From: a virus
Direction: 5' to 3' (one strand)
Virus record (IMG/VR): IMGVR_UViG_3300048065_000257
Coordinates: 1-35,870 of that record
DNA length: 35,870 nucleotides
The first letter of the stretch is position 1. The number at the start of each line of letters is the position of its first letter. Below the pieces are notes generated by a model. The model did no database searches and had not been told where the DNA came from. It saw only the letters and a list, made by a program, of their open reading frames with translations. Positions 17,600 through 23,208 of the stretch are shown here, in pieces. A program made the translations under genes and the position numbers.

Positions 17600-17776
17600 A
17601 TGTAGCAGTCGCAAATCTGCCTAAGTTGCCAAACTTCTATAGATGATATAGTTGGTTCAGGTAAATTAAATCTCCTTAGAAATTGCACTACTTAATCCTT
17701 TGTTGTTTTCGCTGATGCCCAAGTAGTATTCAACCTAACGAGTAACACGCTAACCATTAGACTAGCAACCTAAATC
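17600..17776 (-). ncRNA. Structured 5' leader of the late operon (candidate cis-regulatory or stable RNA)
   Basis: On the minus strand, 17771-17763 (AGGUUGCUA) pairs with 17631-17623 (UGGCAACUU) over 9 bp including two G-U pairs, extended outward by three more. The G-U pairs fit a minus-strand RNA; the plus strand would have A-C mismatches. Inside are ACUACUU 17727-17721 with AAGUAGU 17693-17687, hairpin CUAUA/UAUAG (17651-17637), and possibly UGGUU/AACCA. Outside on the 3' side is GCAG/CUGC (17620-17605). The segment 'UAGUCUAAUGGUUAGC' resembles a tRNA D-arm, but no full tRNA folds. Folding was done by eye. Confidence 0.45.
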
Positions 17777-17799
17777 TAAAATAACAAGATATAAAAAAA

Positions 17800-17899
17800 G
17801 GGGGGCATCATATTAAACATAGAACTGTTTCCAAATATATTTCTGTAATCAATAAATCAGTTTTAGTCAAAAAGAGTTTTGACCCCCATCATATTAAAC
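17800..17899 (+). repeat. Two copies of the G/C-tract + TTAAAC element, one on each divergent promoter
   Basis: Copy 1: G6 (17800-17805), 7 nt, TTAAAC 17813-17818. It falls at the expected start point of the minus promoter. Copy 2: C5 (17883-17887), 6 nt, TTAAAC 17894-17899. It fills the spacer of the plus promoter. The G and C tracts could also pair with each other. The placement suggests operators. Confidence 0.7.
17832..17860 (-). promoter_or_regulatory. Candidate late-operon promoter
   Basis: TATATTTG on the minus strand (17839-17832) matches TAnnTTTG exactly. CTG at 17860-17858 is a one-mismatch -33 element with an 18-nt spacer. The expected start is near 17826, giving a leader of about 345 nt before the first late gene at 17480. 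Confidence 0.5.
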
Positions 17900-17908
17900 A
17901 TATGTTTG
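17877..17908 (+). promoter_or_regulatory. Consensus Bacteroidota promoter on the plus strand
   Basis: TTTTG at 17877-17881, 19-nt spacer, TATGTTTG at 17901-17908, which is an exact match to the -33/-7 consensus and spacing. It points away from the late operon and against all genes. The spacer holds a C5-ATCATA-TTAAAC element. Confidence 0.75.
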
Positions 17909-17913
17909 AAATC

Positions 17914-18070
17914 ATTGGAATGGATAACTCAACCCACCATACTTTCAATTTACGTTAATTGCACTAAAATACAGCTAATTACAGACGTTTTAAGGCTGTT
18001 TTAAGCGTGTTTACGCTGAGGTTAATAGTTGTATACTAGGCAAAAGATATTAGGCTCTTAGAAGGGCTTA
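17914..18070 (+). ncRNA. Candidate plus-strand non-coding RNA from the 17.9 kb promoter
   Basis: The region downstream of the promoter has no ORF beyond 12 codons. It folds into CAAUU/AAUUG (17946-17961), GCGU-GUUU-ACGC (18005-18016) and AGGCUCU-UAGA-AGGGCUU (18052-18069). The last contains two G-U pairs valid only on the plus strand. No U-tract follows, so the 3' end is uncertain. It could run as antisense into the small gene at 18188. Confidence 0.4.
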
Positions 18071-18135
18071 AAATCGGTCACAAACTACAAACATAATAAA
18101 TATTAATAATCAACAACTTATTAAAATAATTGCAT

Positions 18136-18161
18136 AAAAAAAGAGGCTAAAATATAGCCCC
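18136..18161 (-). terminator. Intrinsic terminator of small-gene unit D
   Basis: Minus strand: GGGGCUA (18161-18155) pairs with UAGCCUC (18149-18143), including one G-U pair. The loop is 5 nt and is followed by a 7-T tract (18142-18136). It lies 26 nt after the stop of the 78-aa gene. Confidence 0.8.
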
Positions 18162-18187
18162 TAATTTGTGTTAATATGTGTTTAAAT

Positions 18188-18424
18188 TTACTTAATATTC
18201 AAGTGTTTTAATATCTCATTAATTGTAAAGTTTGCAGAATCATTTAAAATATATTCCCTTTTAAATAAGTCTAACAATTTAAAAGTTTGAAACCTGTTTT
18301 TGTATCTTATAAAGTCATCATTTAATACATAGGTTTTTAGTTTCCCTTCATTGTCTAGTGTATAATTTATAAAGGTTTTATTACTCTTTATTATATTTAA
18401 TTTTTGTGTCAATGTTGCTTTCAT
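18188..18424 (-). CDS. Small protein, 78 aa; paralogue of the 66-aa protein at 19654
   Basis: Shares the pattern 'Y.LN.D...Y..RFQTFKLLDLFKRE' (about residues 33-60) with 'YRLTNDLTKFRGHYQTFRLVEVIREE' of the gene at 19654-19854. Both would give two beta strands then a helix. The two genes end adjacent small-gene units (D and C), each followed by a terminator. The protein is basic, soluble and of unknown function. It could be a host-takeover or regulatory protein, judging only by position in a small-gene block. Confidence 0.65.
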   Translation of the reverse strand: MKATLTQKLNIIKSNKTFINYTLDNEGKLKTYVLNDDFIRYKNRFQTFKLLDLFKREYILNDSANFTINEILKHLNIK

Positions 18425-18432
18425 AATGTTTA

Positions 18433-18726
18433 TTAATTAATAGTTATTAAATTGCCGTCCCATTCTTTGCCGTTAAGATACCAAATATAATTTTTTTGAT
18501 GTATATTAACATTTGGCAAACCGTTTAATCTTTCTTTTGTTGTGTTGGTAAACCAACCACAATTAGAAATTTTTATTTTGTTTGTTATTCTATCCCTTAT
18601 CGCTATTGTATTATCGTGTAATTGTAATTTTATAACGTCGTTAAATACTCTAACTTTTGTGTTTTGTTTACTGAAAGTAAATCCCCAAACAAATGCGTTA
18701 ATACTTTCCTTTGTTATTTGTCTCAT
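18433..18726 (-). CDS. Hypothetical small protein, 97 aa
   Basis: Basic protein starting 'MRQITKESINAFVWGFTFSKQ', with a beta-rich middle ('TIAIRDRITNKIKISNCGWFTNTTKERL') and a C-terminal 'NYIWYLNGKEWDGN'. The 'LNGKEWDG' ending resembles small phage proteins that act in host takeover, but I cannot name a family. The start overlaps the previous stop (ATGA), 9 nt separate it from the 78-aa gene, and it belongs to unit D. Confidence 0.65.
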   Translation of the reverse strand: MRQITKESINAFVWGFTFSKQNTKVRVFNDVIKLQLHDNTIAIRDRITNKIKISNCGWFTNTTKERLNGLPNVNIHQKNYIWYLNGKEWDGNLITIN

Positions 18727-19067
18727 GCTTTTATAGTTTTAAAATACTTATCATTAAATTTTATTTTTTCAGTCTCTAAATATGGATTATAAATTATAAT
18801 ATCATTTAAATTATATTTTAAAGATATACAGTCTTGATTTAATGACAAGCAAAAGTTTTCTATTATTTCAATTACTTTACTTAATTTAAAACTGCTATCG
18901 GAATAAATTACTAAGGTTTCTTCTTTATCTCCTTTATATTTGCTATTTTTTAACATTGAAGCCTTAACAGATAAACCCACATAATTAAGCCTATCAATAA
19001 TTTTATTTGATTTTATAGGGCAATTATTTAAACCTATATTAAGAAATATTTTATTTTGTCTTTTCAT
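18723..19067 (-). CDS. Hypothetical protein, 114 aa
   Basis: Starts 'MKRQNKIFLNIGLNNCPIKSNKIIDRLNYVGL', followed by 'EETLVIYSDSSFKLSKVIEIIENFCLSLNQDCISLKYN'. The alternating strands and helices look like a small alpha/beta fold. There are no membrane segments or catalytic motifs. It is the third gene of unit D, and its start overlaps the 33-aa gene by 17 nt, suggesting coupling. I do not recognise it. Confidence 0.65.
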   Translation of the reverse strand: MKRQNKIFLNIGLNNCPIKSNKIIDRLNYVGLSVKASMLKNSKYKGDKEETLVIYSDSSFKLSKVIEIIENFCLSLNQDCISLKYNLNDIIIYNPYLETEKIKFNDKYFKTIKA

Positions 19068-19152
19068 TTTGTAATTTAATTAAATAGTTGATAAAGTCTT
19101 TGTTTTGTGTTTTGATTAGTTTTATTAATTCCTTTTTATTTAATTTCTCCAT
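19051..19152 (-). CDS. Small basic helical peptide, 33 aa
   Basis: ATG 19152 to TAA 19051-19053. The product is Lys/Leu-rich ('KKELIKLIKTQNKDFINYLIKLQNEK') and likely amphipathic. It begins 2 nt after the preceding stop and overlaps the next gene start by 17 nt. Support is from spacing only. Confidence 0.4.
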   Translation of the reverse strand: MEKLNKKELIKLIKTQNKDFINYLIKLQNEKTK

Positions 19153-19154
19153 AA

Positions 19155-19268
19155 TTAAAAAGAATTAAAACCCTGAGTTAATGCCATTACCGTGAATAAT
19201 GAGCCAATAATTAAAGTGAAAATTAACATTGCTTTAACTTGTAAATCTAATTTTTTAAATGTTTTCAT
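19155..19268 (-). CDS. Small membrane protein, 37 aa
   Basis: ATG 19268 to TAA 19155-19157. A basic N-terminus ('MKTFKKLDLQVK') precedes one transmembrane helix ('AMLIFTLIIGSLFTVMAL'). It is the first gene of unit D, with a good promoter about 35 nt upstream. A role in the host envelope is possible; there is no family evidence. Confidence 0.5.
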   Translation of the reverse strand: MKTFKKLDLQVKAMLIFTLIIGSLFTVMALTQGFNSF

Positions 19269-19305
19269 GATGTTTTGTTTTAATTGTTATTGTTTTTGTT
19301 CTCTA

Positions 19306-19335
19306 CAAATATACAACCTTTTTTTAAATACCAAA
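19306..19335 (-). promoter_or_regulatory. Promoter of small-gene unit D
   Basis: TTTG (19335-19332), 18-nt spacer, TATATTTG (19313-19306) on the minus strand. This is an exact match to both Bacteroidota elements. The expected start is near 19300, giving a leader of about 30 nt before the ATG at 19268. Confidence 0.7.
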
Positions 19336-19539
19336 CAAAAATATTAATTTTTTTGCAAAATATTGTTATTTATATTGATTCTAAATAAAGTATTATAAAT
19401 GTATAAATATATGTACGTGTGCACGAATACAAAAATATTTTTAATTATCCAAACATTAATTTAATTTTTTTTGCTAGAATTTGCAAAGGTTGTTTTTTAG
19501 ATTTAACAAGAGCAAAAAAGAAGATATATTTTTTTGTGA
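19336..19539. other. AT-rich intergenic stretch with one small inverted repeat
   Basis: I see no gene here on either strand. It holds a short inverted repeat CGTG-TG-CACG (19416-19425) and several A and T runs. It separates the promoter of unit D from the repeat cluster behind unit C. Confidence 0.4.
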
Positions 19540-19606
19540 CCCCATAATATTAAACGCACCCCATTATATTAAACATATATAAAAATTCTCCCCCATTATA
19601 TTAAAC
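19540..19606 (+). repeat. Three C-type TTAAAC elements downstream of unit C
   Basis: C4-ATAATA-TTAAAC (19540-19555), C4-ATTATA-TTAAAC (19559-19574) and C5-ATTATA-TTAAAC (19590-19606). All are in the same orientation with the same 6-nt spacer. The TTAAAC starts are 19 and 32 nt apart. There are no G-type partners in this cluster. Confidence 0.8.
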
Positions 19607-19632
19607 AAAAAAAAGAGGTGCATGACTGCACC
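19607..19632 (-). terminator. Intrinsic terminator of small-gene unit C
   Basis: Minus strand: perfect 6-bp stem GGTGCA/TGCACC (19632-19617) with loop GTCA, then TC and an 8-T tract (19614-19607). It lies 22 nt after the stop of the 66-aa gene and abuts a TTAAAC element. Confidence 0.85.
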
Positions 19633-19653
19633 CCCTTAATATAAAATCTAAAT

Positions 19654-19854
19654 TTATTTTATTTTTATTCCGTTATTTATTTCTTCCCTTATTACTTCCA
19701 CAAGTCTAAATGTTTGGTAATGCCCCCTAAACTTTGTTAAATCGTTTGTAAGGCGGTAATCTGTAATTCTGTTATCATTACCTATGTTAAGTAATATAAA
19801 GTCCTTACGGCTATTTATAATGCGTGTAGCATCAAATATATTTATTGTGTACAT
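19654..19854 (-). CDS. Small protein, 66 aa; paralogue of the 78-aa protein at 18188
   Basis: The central segment 'DYRLTNDLTKFRGHYQTFRLVEVIREE' aligns with the 78-aa product of 18188-18424, including a QTF(R/K)L core. The start overlaps the previous stop at 19854. It is the last gene of unit C before a strong terminator. Function unknown. Confidence 0.6.
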   Translation of the reverse strand: MYTINIFDATRIINSRKDFILLNIGNDNRITDYRLTNDLTKFRGHYQTFRLVEVIREEINNGIKIK

Positions 19855-20111
19855 TATTTTAAATCGTTTTTAATCTCATTAATAAAATCCTTTAAATCTT
19901 CTTTTAGTGATTCTTCGCCTTTCTCTATGGCTAGTTTACACATTTTATATAAAGATGGTAAATCCCTGACTAGAGAATTTGCGTCCCATTCTATATAAAT
20001 TGATTCTTCAGGTAAAAACCCCATAGCTTCAATATGAACTACATCAGGACTTGACCATAAACTATTTGTTGTTGTAATAAATACTTCTTTTAATTCTGTT
20101 TTATTTTCCAT
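19854..20111 (-). CDS. Hypothetical protein, 85 aa
   Basis: Acidic protein with N-terminal strands ('ELKEVFITTTNSLWSSPDVVHIEAMGF') and a C-terminal amphipathic helix ('EESLKEDLKDFINEIKNDLK'). No membrane segment or known motif. Fourth gene of unit C, directly followed by the 66-aa gene. I do not recognise it. Confidence 0.6.
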   Translation of the reverse strand: MENKTELKEVFITTTNSLWSSPDVVHIEAMGFLPEESIYIEWDANSLVRDLPSLYKMCKLAIEKGEESLKEDLKDFINEIKNDLK

Positions 20112-20115
20112 TTTA

Positions 20116-20220
20116 TTATTTTTTAATTGTTTCTATATGTGTTAAAATTGACTCGTATACGTCAAAGAAGTGAGATTCTAAAACCTGTACAATTTCTCTG
20201 TCTGATATTATTTGTTTCAT
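20116..20220 (-). CDS. Small helical protein, 34 aa
   Basis: ATG 20220 to TAA 20116-20118. It fills the gap between the 119-aa and 85-aa genes with spacings of 1 and 4 nt, as expected of an operon gene. The product is a likely amphipathic helix ('DREIVQVLESHFFDVYESIL'). Function unknown. Confidence 0.45.
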   Translation of the reverse strand: MKQIISDREIVQVLESHFFDVYESILTHIETIKK

Positions 20221-20221
20221 T

Positions 20222-20581
20222 TTATTCTATTTTAAATAATTCTAAATATTCATTAAATAATTCTTCTAAATCGTCTTTTGCTTCATAGAGTTTTTCTTGT
20301 TCTGTCTCTTGCATCAATAAAGTAGCTAAAGTTTCACTACTTAATTCTCTAGGCTTAAAGTCGAAGCGTGAAGCCAAAGCTAAAGACTGAGACAAACTCA
20401 TATCGTTATCCATAAGGTACTCCATAGCTACTTTATAATAAATACATTCTATTGAAAAAGTAGCTTCAATCAAGTCATTAAAATATTCCTCAAAATCATC
20501 TTGTTCTGTTTCAGGAAACGTATCTATATCTAATTTATATCTTGTTTCTAAATCTGAGAATTTTTCTTCTATTGGTGTCAT
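20222..20581 (-). CDS. Hypothetical acidic protein, 119 aa
   Basis: Acidic and almost all helical: 'EEKFSDLETRYKLDIDTFPETEQDDFEEYFNDL' at the N-terminus and 'EKLYEAKDDLEELFNEYLELFKIE' at the C-terminus. The pattern could suit a small inhibitor or DNA-mimic-like protein, but that is speculation. The start has the leader AAAACAATATAATT shared with the gene at 20832. Second gene of unit C. Confidence 0.6.
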   Translation of the reverse strand: MTPIEEKFSDLETRYKLDIDTFPETEQDDFEEYFNDLIEATFSIECIYYKVAMEYLMDNDMSLSQSLALASRFDFKPRELSSETLATLLMQETEQEKLYEAKDDLEELFNEYLELFKIE

Positions 20582-20583
20582 AA

Positions 20584-20832
20584 TTATATTGTTTTGTTGT
20601 TATTATTAATTTTCATGTAAAAGTCAATCGCTTCTTCAGTAGCTTCCATGAAGTTATTACTATCTTCTTGAAATTCTTTTTGCTTAACATCATCTTCATC
20701 GTCTGAGTAGAAAATATATTTATTCCAATCCGCAAATAACTCACCATCTTCATACCAAACATCCACCCAAACATTAAATCCTTTTTTTGTATCAATCAAT
20801 ACACTTCCTTTCACTTCTCTTATTGCTTTCAT
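20584..20832 (-). CDS. Hypothetical protein, 82 aa
   Basis: Beta-rich N-terminus ('AIREVKGSVLIDTKKGFNVWVDVWYEDGELFADW'), an acidic middle ('SDDEDDVKQKEF'), and a C-terminal helix ('MEATEEAIDFYMKINN'). First gene of unit C, with a TAnnTTTG promoter element about 30 nt upstream. No family recognised. Confidence 0.6.
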   Translation of the reverse strand: MKAIREVKGSVLIDTKKGFNVWVDVWYEDGELFADWNKYIFYSDDEDDVKQKEFQEDSNNFMEATEEAIDFYMKINNNNKTI

Positions 20833-20862
20833 AATTATATTGTTTTATTGTTATTAATAGTA

Positions 20863-20893
20863 CAAACATACGAGCCATAATTCAATAAAAAAA
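20863..20893 (-). promoter_or_regulatory. Candidate promoter of small-gene unit C
   Basis: TATGTTTG (20870-20863) matches TAnnTTTG exactly. The -33 position about 20 nt upstream has only a T run without the G, so the promoter may need an activator. Leader about 25 nt to the ATG at 20832. Confidence 0.5.
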
Positions 20894-20898
20894 ACTAT

Positions 20899-20932
20899 TT
20901 CGATAAAATGCACAATTATTCGATAAGATGCA
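20899..20932 (+). repeat. Two direct copies of TTCGATAARATGCA upstream of the unit C promoter
   Basis: TTCGATAAAATGCA (20899-20912) and TTCGATAAGATGCA (20919-20932) differ at one base. They are spaced exactly 20 nt apart, about two helical turns, immediately upstream of the weak -33 region. The layout suggests a regulator site. Confidence 0.6.
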
Positions 20933-21027
20933 TATAACTTCTTATTACGAAAAATATTTTTAATGGCAAAGACTTTTTTGCTGATTTTTTTACTTAAACA
21001 ACATTATTATGTAAATATATTTGTTGT
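20933..21027. other. AT-rich intergenic stretch
   Basis: Contains A/T runs and a plus-strand TATATTTG (21016-21023) without a good -33 partner. I see no gene in it. Confidence 0.3.
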
Positions 21028-21147
21028 ATGAATAATTTTATAAAAAGACAAATAAAGCTATTAATTAAAATACTATTATTTTATGTGGTAATTTTTGTCA
21101 CAATAATATTTCTATATTTTGTTTTTGCATTCCCATTTATCCACTAA
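21028..21147 (+). CDS. Possible small membrane peptide on the plus strand, 39 aa
   Basis: The ATG-to-TAA frame encodes a basic N-terminus ('NNFIKRQIKLLIK') and one transmembrane helix ('ILLFYVVIFVTIIFLYFVFAF'). The basic-then-hydrophobic layout is sensible for an inner-membrane peptide. However, AT-rich DNA yields Phe/Ile/Leu-rich frames by chance. A TATATTTG (21016-21023) lies so close that the transcript would be nearly leaderless. It is the only plausible protein gene on this strand. Low confidence. Confidence 0.25.
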   Translation: MNNFIKRQIKLLIKILLFYVVIFVTIIFLYFVFAFPFIH

Positions 21148-21155
21148 CCAAGATA

Positions 21156-21235
21156 CCCCCATTATATTAAACATAGTGGGGGTATAATATTAAACACAGG
21201 GGGTATAGTATTAAACATACCCCATAATATTAAAC
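21156..21235 (+). repeat. Four TTAAAC elements in two inverted-tract pairs behind the terminase gene
   Basis: C5-ATTATA-TTAAAC (21156-21172), G5-7nt-TTAAAC (21178-21195), G5-7nt-TTAAAC (21199-21216), C4-ATAATA-TTAAAC (21220-21235). TTAAAC starts are 23, 21 and 19 nt apart, about two helical turns. The tracts form hairpins C5/G5 and GGGGTAT/ATACCCC, each with an AT loop. The cluster begins 3 nt after the terminase stop. Confidence 0.85.
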
Positions 21236-21238
21236 GTC

Positions 21239-22453
21239 TTACCTGATTACATATCTACCAGAGTTTACACCCTGAAGTAAATACATTAAAGAATATCTAA
21301 TCGCATCAATGTAGTGATTGAACTTATCTACAGGTCTTTGATTTCTTTCATGCCAAACATAGTTGTTTATCTCTCTTATGATGCCGTTAGATTCTCTGTC
21401 AACTATTATCTGATAGTCTTGCATAAGTGCAATACCTGAAAGTATTGAACCTTTCTTTTTTATTGTAGGCTTTATATTTAAACCCATATTCTTTAGCTCT
21501 GATATTAAACGAGGCTCTGAGTTGTCACATATAATTAAATCTGTACCACACTCTGTTTTATTCCTGTAAGCTATATCTGAAGTAGATAGATTTGTCTTTC
21601 CATATATTTGCTTTACATAAACACTTCTAGTGTCTTTATCTACTGCTACCTTCACTAAACTAGTTATATCTGTAGAGAAACCAAAATCCTGTCCATAACA
21701 CATAAGCTCTGTCTGTACGAAGTGACCTACCTTCCAGTTAGTTATTATAGTTCCCTCTGCCTTGTTTAGCCAGCCACCAAGTATCTGATGCTCAAACTTA
21801 ACTATATCACGTCTTTTAAGGTCATATAACTGCTCTAAATAACTTTTAGATAGGTTAGTCTTATTATCCTCAAAAGTAGTGTGTATGTACGTTACATCAG
21901 CCTTAGAGCCATTTGTACCAGCTTTTACATTAGGATACATAAAGAACCTCTGATATATCCAATGCTCTTTAGTTGTTGGATTTAGTATCAATATAACCCT
22001 GTTGTGTTTAGTGTTAGAACGTATGGAGAAGTCAATCTTACTGAAAGTATCTTCATCTACAAGTTCTTCTGCCTCATCCAATACAAACGTTGTAACGCCA
22101 CTAAGAGACTTCAGGGCGGCTGTTTGATTACCAGATGATGTTCTGATGCCTTTAAATATAATAGAGCTTCCTGTGGTTAGATTTATAATCTCATCCTTTG
22201 TTATCCTAAAGTCTGATTCAACTCCCATAAGCTCAATCTTTTCAATGAACTCTGGTATAATAGATGCAGCTGCTGAGGTTAAAGTAAATCGAGTAAACAA
22301 TACTTTATGTCCTGACTCATATGTTAAGTTAAGTAAGAATACATTTACACCAAATGACTTACCTGAACCACGACCCCCTGTAACAACAAAATACCTCGAT
22401 TTATCAGTAAAAAGAGGTACATACTTGTCGTTTAATTGTATTGAGTTTTTCAT
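21239..22453 (-). CDS. Terminase large subunit, 404 aa
   Basis: ATPase and nuclease motor that packages DNA into proheads. Walker A 'GGRGSGKS' is at residues 26-33. Walker B 'FVLDEAEE' is at about 123-130, with Asp126 and Glu127 acting as acid and catalytic Glu. The RNase-H-like nuclease has Asp256 in 'GQDFGF', Asp310 in 'IICDNSEP' and Asp383 in 'YIDAIRY'. Length and motifs fit the PBSX / Terminase_3 family, often linked to headful packaging. It is the last gene of unit B and overlaps the small terminase gene by 4 nt. The TTAAAC cluster follows at once. Confidence 0.95.
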   Translation of the reverse strand: MKNSIQLNDKYVPLFTDKSRYFVVTGGRGSGKSFGVNVFLLNLTYESGHKVLFTRFTLTSAAASIIPEFIEKIELMGVESDFRITKDEIINLTTGSSIIFKGIRTSSGNQTAALKSLSGVTTFVLDEAEELVDEDTFSKIDFSIRSNTKHNRVILILNPTTKEHWIYQRFFMYPNVKAGTNGSKADVTYIHTTFEDNKTNLSKSYLEQLYDLKRRDIVKFEHQILGGWLNKAEGTIITNWKVGHFVQTELMCYGQDFGFSTDITSLVKVAVDKDTRSVYVKQIYGKTNLSTSDIAYRNKTECGTDLIICDNSEPRLISELKNMGLNIKPTIKKKGSILSGIALMQDYQIIVDRESNGIIREINNYVWHERNQRPVDKFNHYIDAIRYSLMYLLQGVNSGRYVIR

Positions 22454-22842
22454 TCTTCTGATTCTATATCAATGGTATTATCAATCTGAGGCTGTTGATT
22501 ATTCATAACAAAGTTAATTGTAGGTGCTGACTTTGTTTTTCTTTTACTGTCTGCATTTATACTGTCTGATGGTTTACCATAAGCATATTCCATAAGCAAC
22601 TTCATCTGATTAAAGTTAGTCTTTGCTAGTTCTGCCATATGTTTAAATGCATCCTTCTCACTTCCAAACACCTCTTTCATAGCTGAAACAGCATAAGATG
22701 CTATTCGTTCTTTCTTAGCCTTAGTAGTTCTGGCAGGCTTTACCATTTTGTCTTTTGTAGATATTGGCTTTGGTGCTAATCTTTTATTATACTTTCTGCC
22801 ATCATTCTTAGAAGTCTCTTCTGATTTTTTATGTCTACTCAT
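22450..22842 (-). CDS. Putative terminase small subunit, 130 aa
   Basis: Lys-rich N-terminus, then a helical core 'YAVSAMKEVFGSEKDAFKHMAELAKTNFNQMKLLMEYAYGKPSDS' (about 50-95). The '(Y/F)GKP' motif after a long helix is typical of small terminase subunits, which select the packaging site and stimulate the motor. The tail is acidic. The start has the leader TTGTTATAATGTT. Overlap with the large subunit supports the call. Confidence 0.7.
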   Translation of the reverse strand: MSRHKKSEETSKNDGRKYNKRLAPKPISTKDKMVKPARTTKAKKERIASYAVSAMKEVFGSEKDAFKHMAELAKTNFNQMKLLMEYAYGKPSDSINADSKRKTKSAPTINFVMNNQQPQIDNTIDIESEE

Positions 22843-22856
22843 AACATTATAACAAT

Positions 22857-23060
22857 TTATTTATTGTTTTGTTTATTGTAGAGCTTTACATAAACGTCCT
22901 CAACTGCCTTATGTATAGTTCTTTTGGTATGTGTCTCAGTAAGCAAGGCTTTTTGGTGAGCCTTGCAAACTTCGACTTGGTAGGTTAGGTTATCTTTTGT
23001 AACTGGATATATTCTATAACCTTCTTTAAAGCACCATTTAATTATATCTTGAGACAACAT
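22857..23060 (-). CDS. Hypothetical protein, 67 aa
   Basis: Small basic protein ('MLSQDIIKWCFKEGYRIYPVTKDNLTYQVEVCKAHQKALL') with mixed helix and strand. It starts 1 nt after the preceding stop and ends 14 nt before the small terminase gene. No motif recognised. It could be a phage DNA-binding accessory given its charge, but this is open. Confidence 0.6.
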   Translation of the reverse strand: MLSQDIIKWCFKEGYRIYPVTKDNLTYQVEVCKAHQKALLTETHTKRTIHKAVEDVYVKLYNKQNNK

Positions 23061-23061
23061 A

Positions 23062-23208
23062 CTATTCTTCTTCGTCTTTGTTATATCCTGTCTTATCTTG
23101 AATGACTTTTATTTCACCCTCAATCTTTTTAGTTAATACAAATAGCTGAGATACTACTTTCTCTAATCTACCTATTCTTTGTTGCTGTGTTAGTTTTTTA
23201 AGTCTCAT
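23062..23208 (-). CDS. Small coiled-coil protein, 48 aa
   Basis: ATG 23208 overlaps the stop of the HTH gene (ATGA); stop TAG 23062-23064. The sequence 'RIGRLEKVVSQLFVLTKKIEGEIKVIQ' has heptad-like spacing, and the tail is acidic. Probable dimerising helix; partner unknown. Confidence 0.5.
   Translation of the reverse strand: MRLKKLTQQQRIGRLEKVVSQLFVLTKKIEGEIKVIQDKTGYNKDEEE

Noticed and set aside
17572-17646. A 24-codon plus-strand ORF in the late leader
   Set aside because: Short, no fitting start leader or promoter, and it overlaps the more convincing minus-strand RNA structure.
17700-17775. A tRNA gene on the minus strand
   Set aside because: The D-arm-like 'UAGUCUAAUGGUUAGC' is suggestive, but I could not form a 5-bp anticodon stem or a T-arm with a normal loop. 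The acceptor partner lies 140 nt away.
18723-20832. An integrase or lysogeny repressor among the small genes
   Set aside because: No Tyr- or Ser-recombinase motif and no clear HTH repressor could be seen in these products.
17800-21235. A CRISPR array made of the repeats
   Set aside because: Repeats are short, irregularly spaced and spread over kilobases, with no unique spacers of even length and no cas genes.
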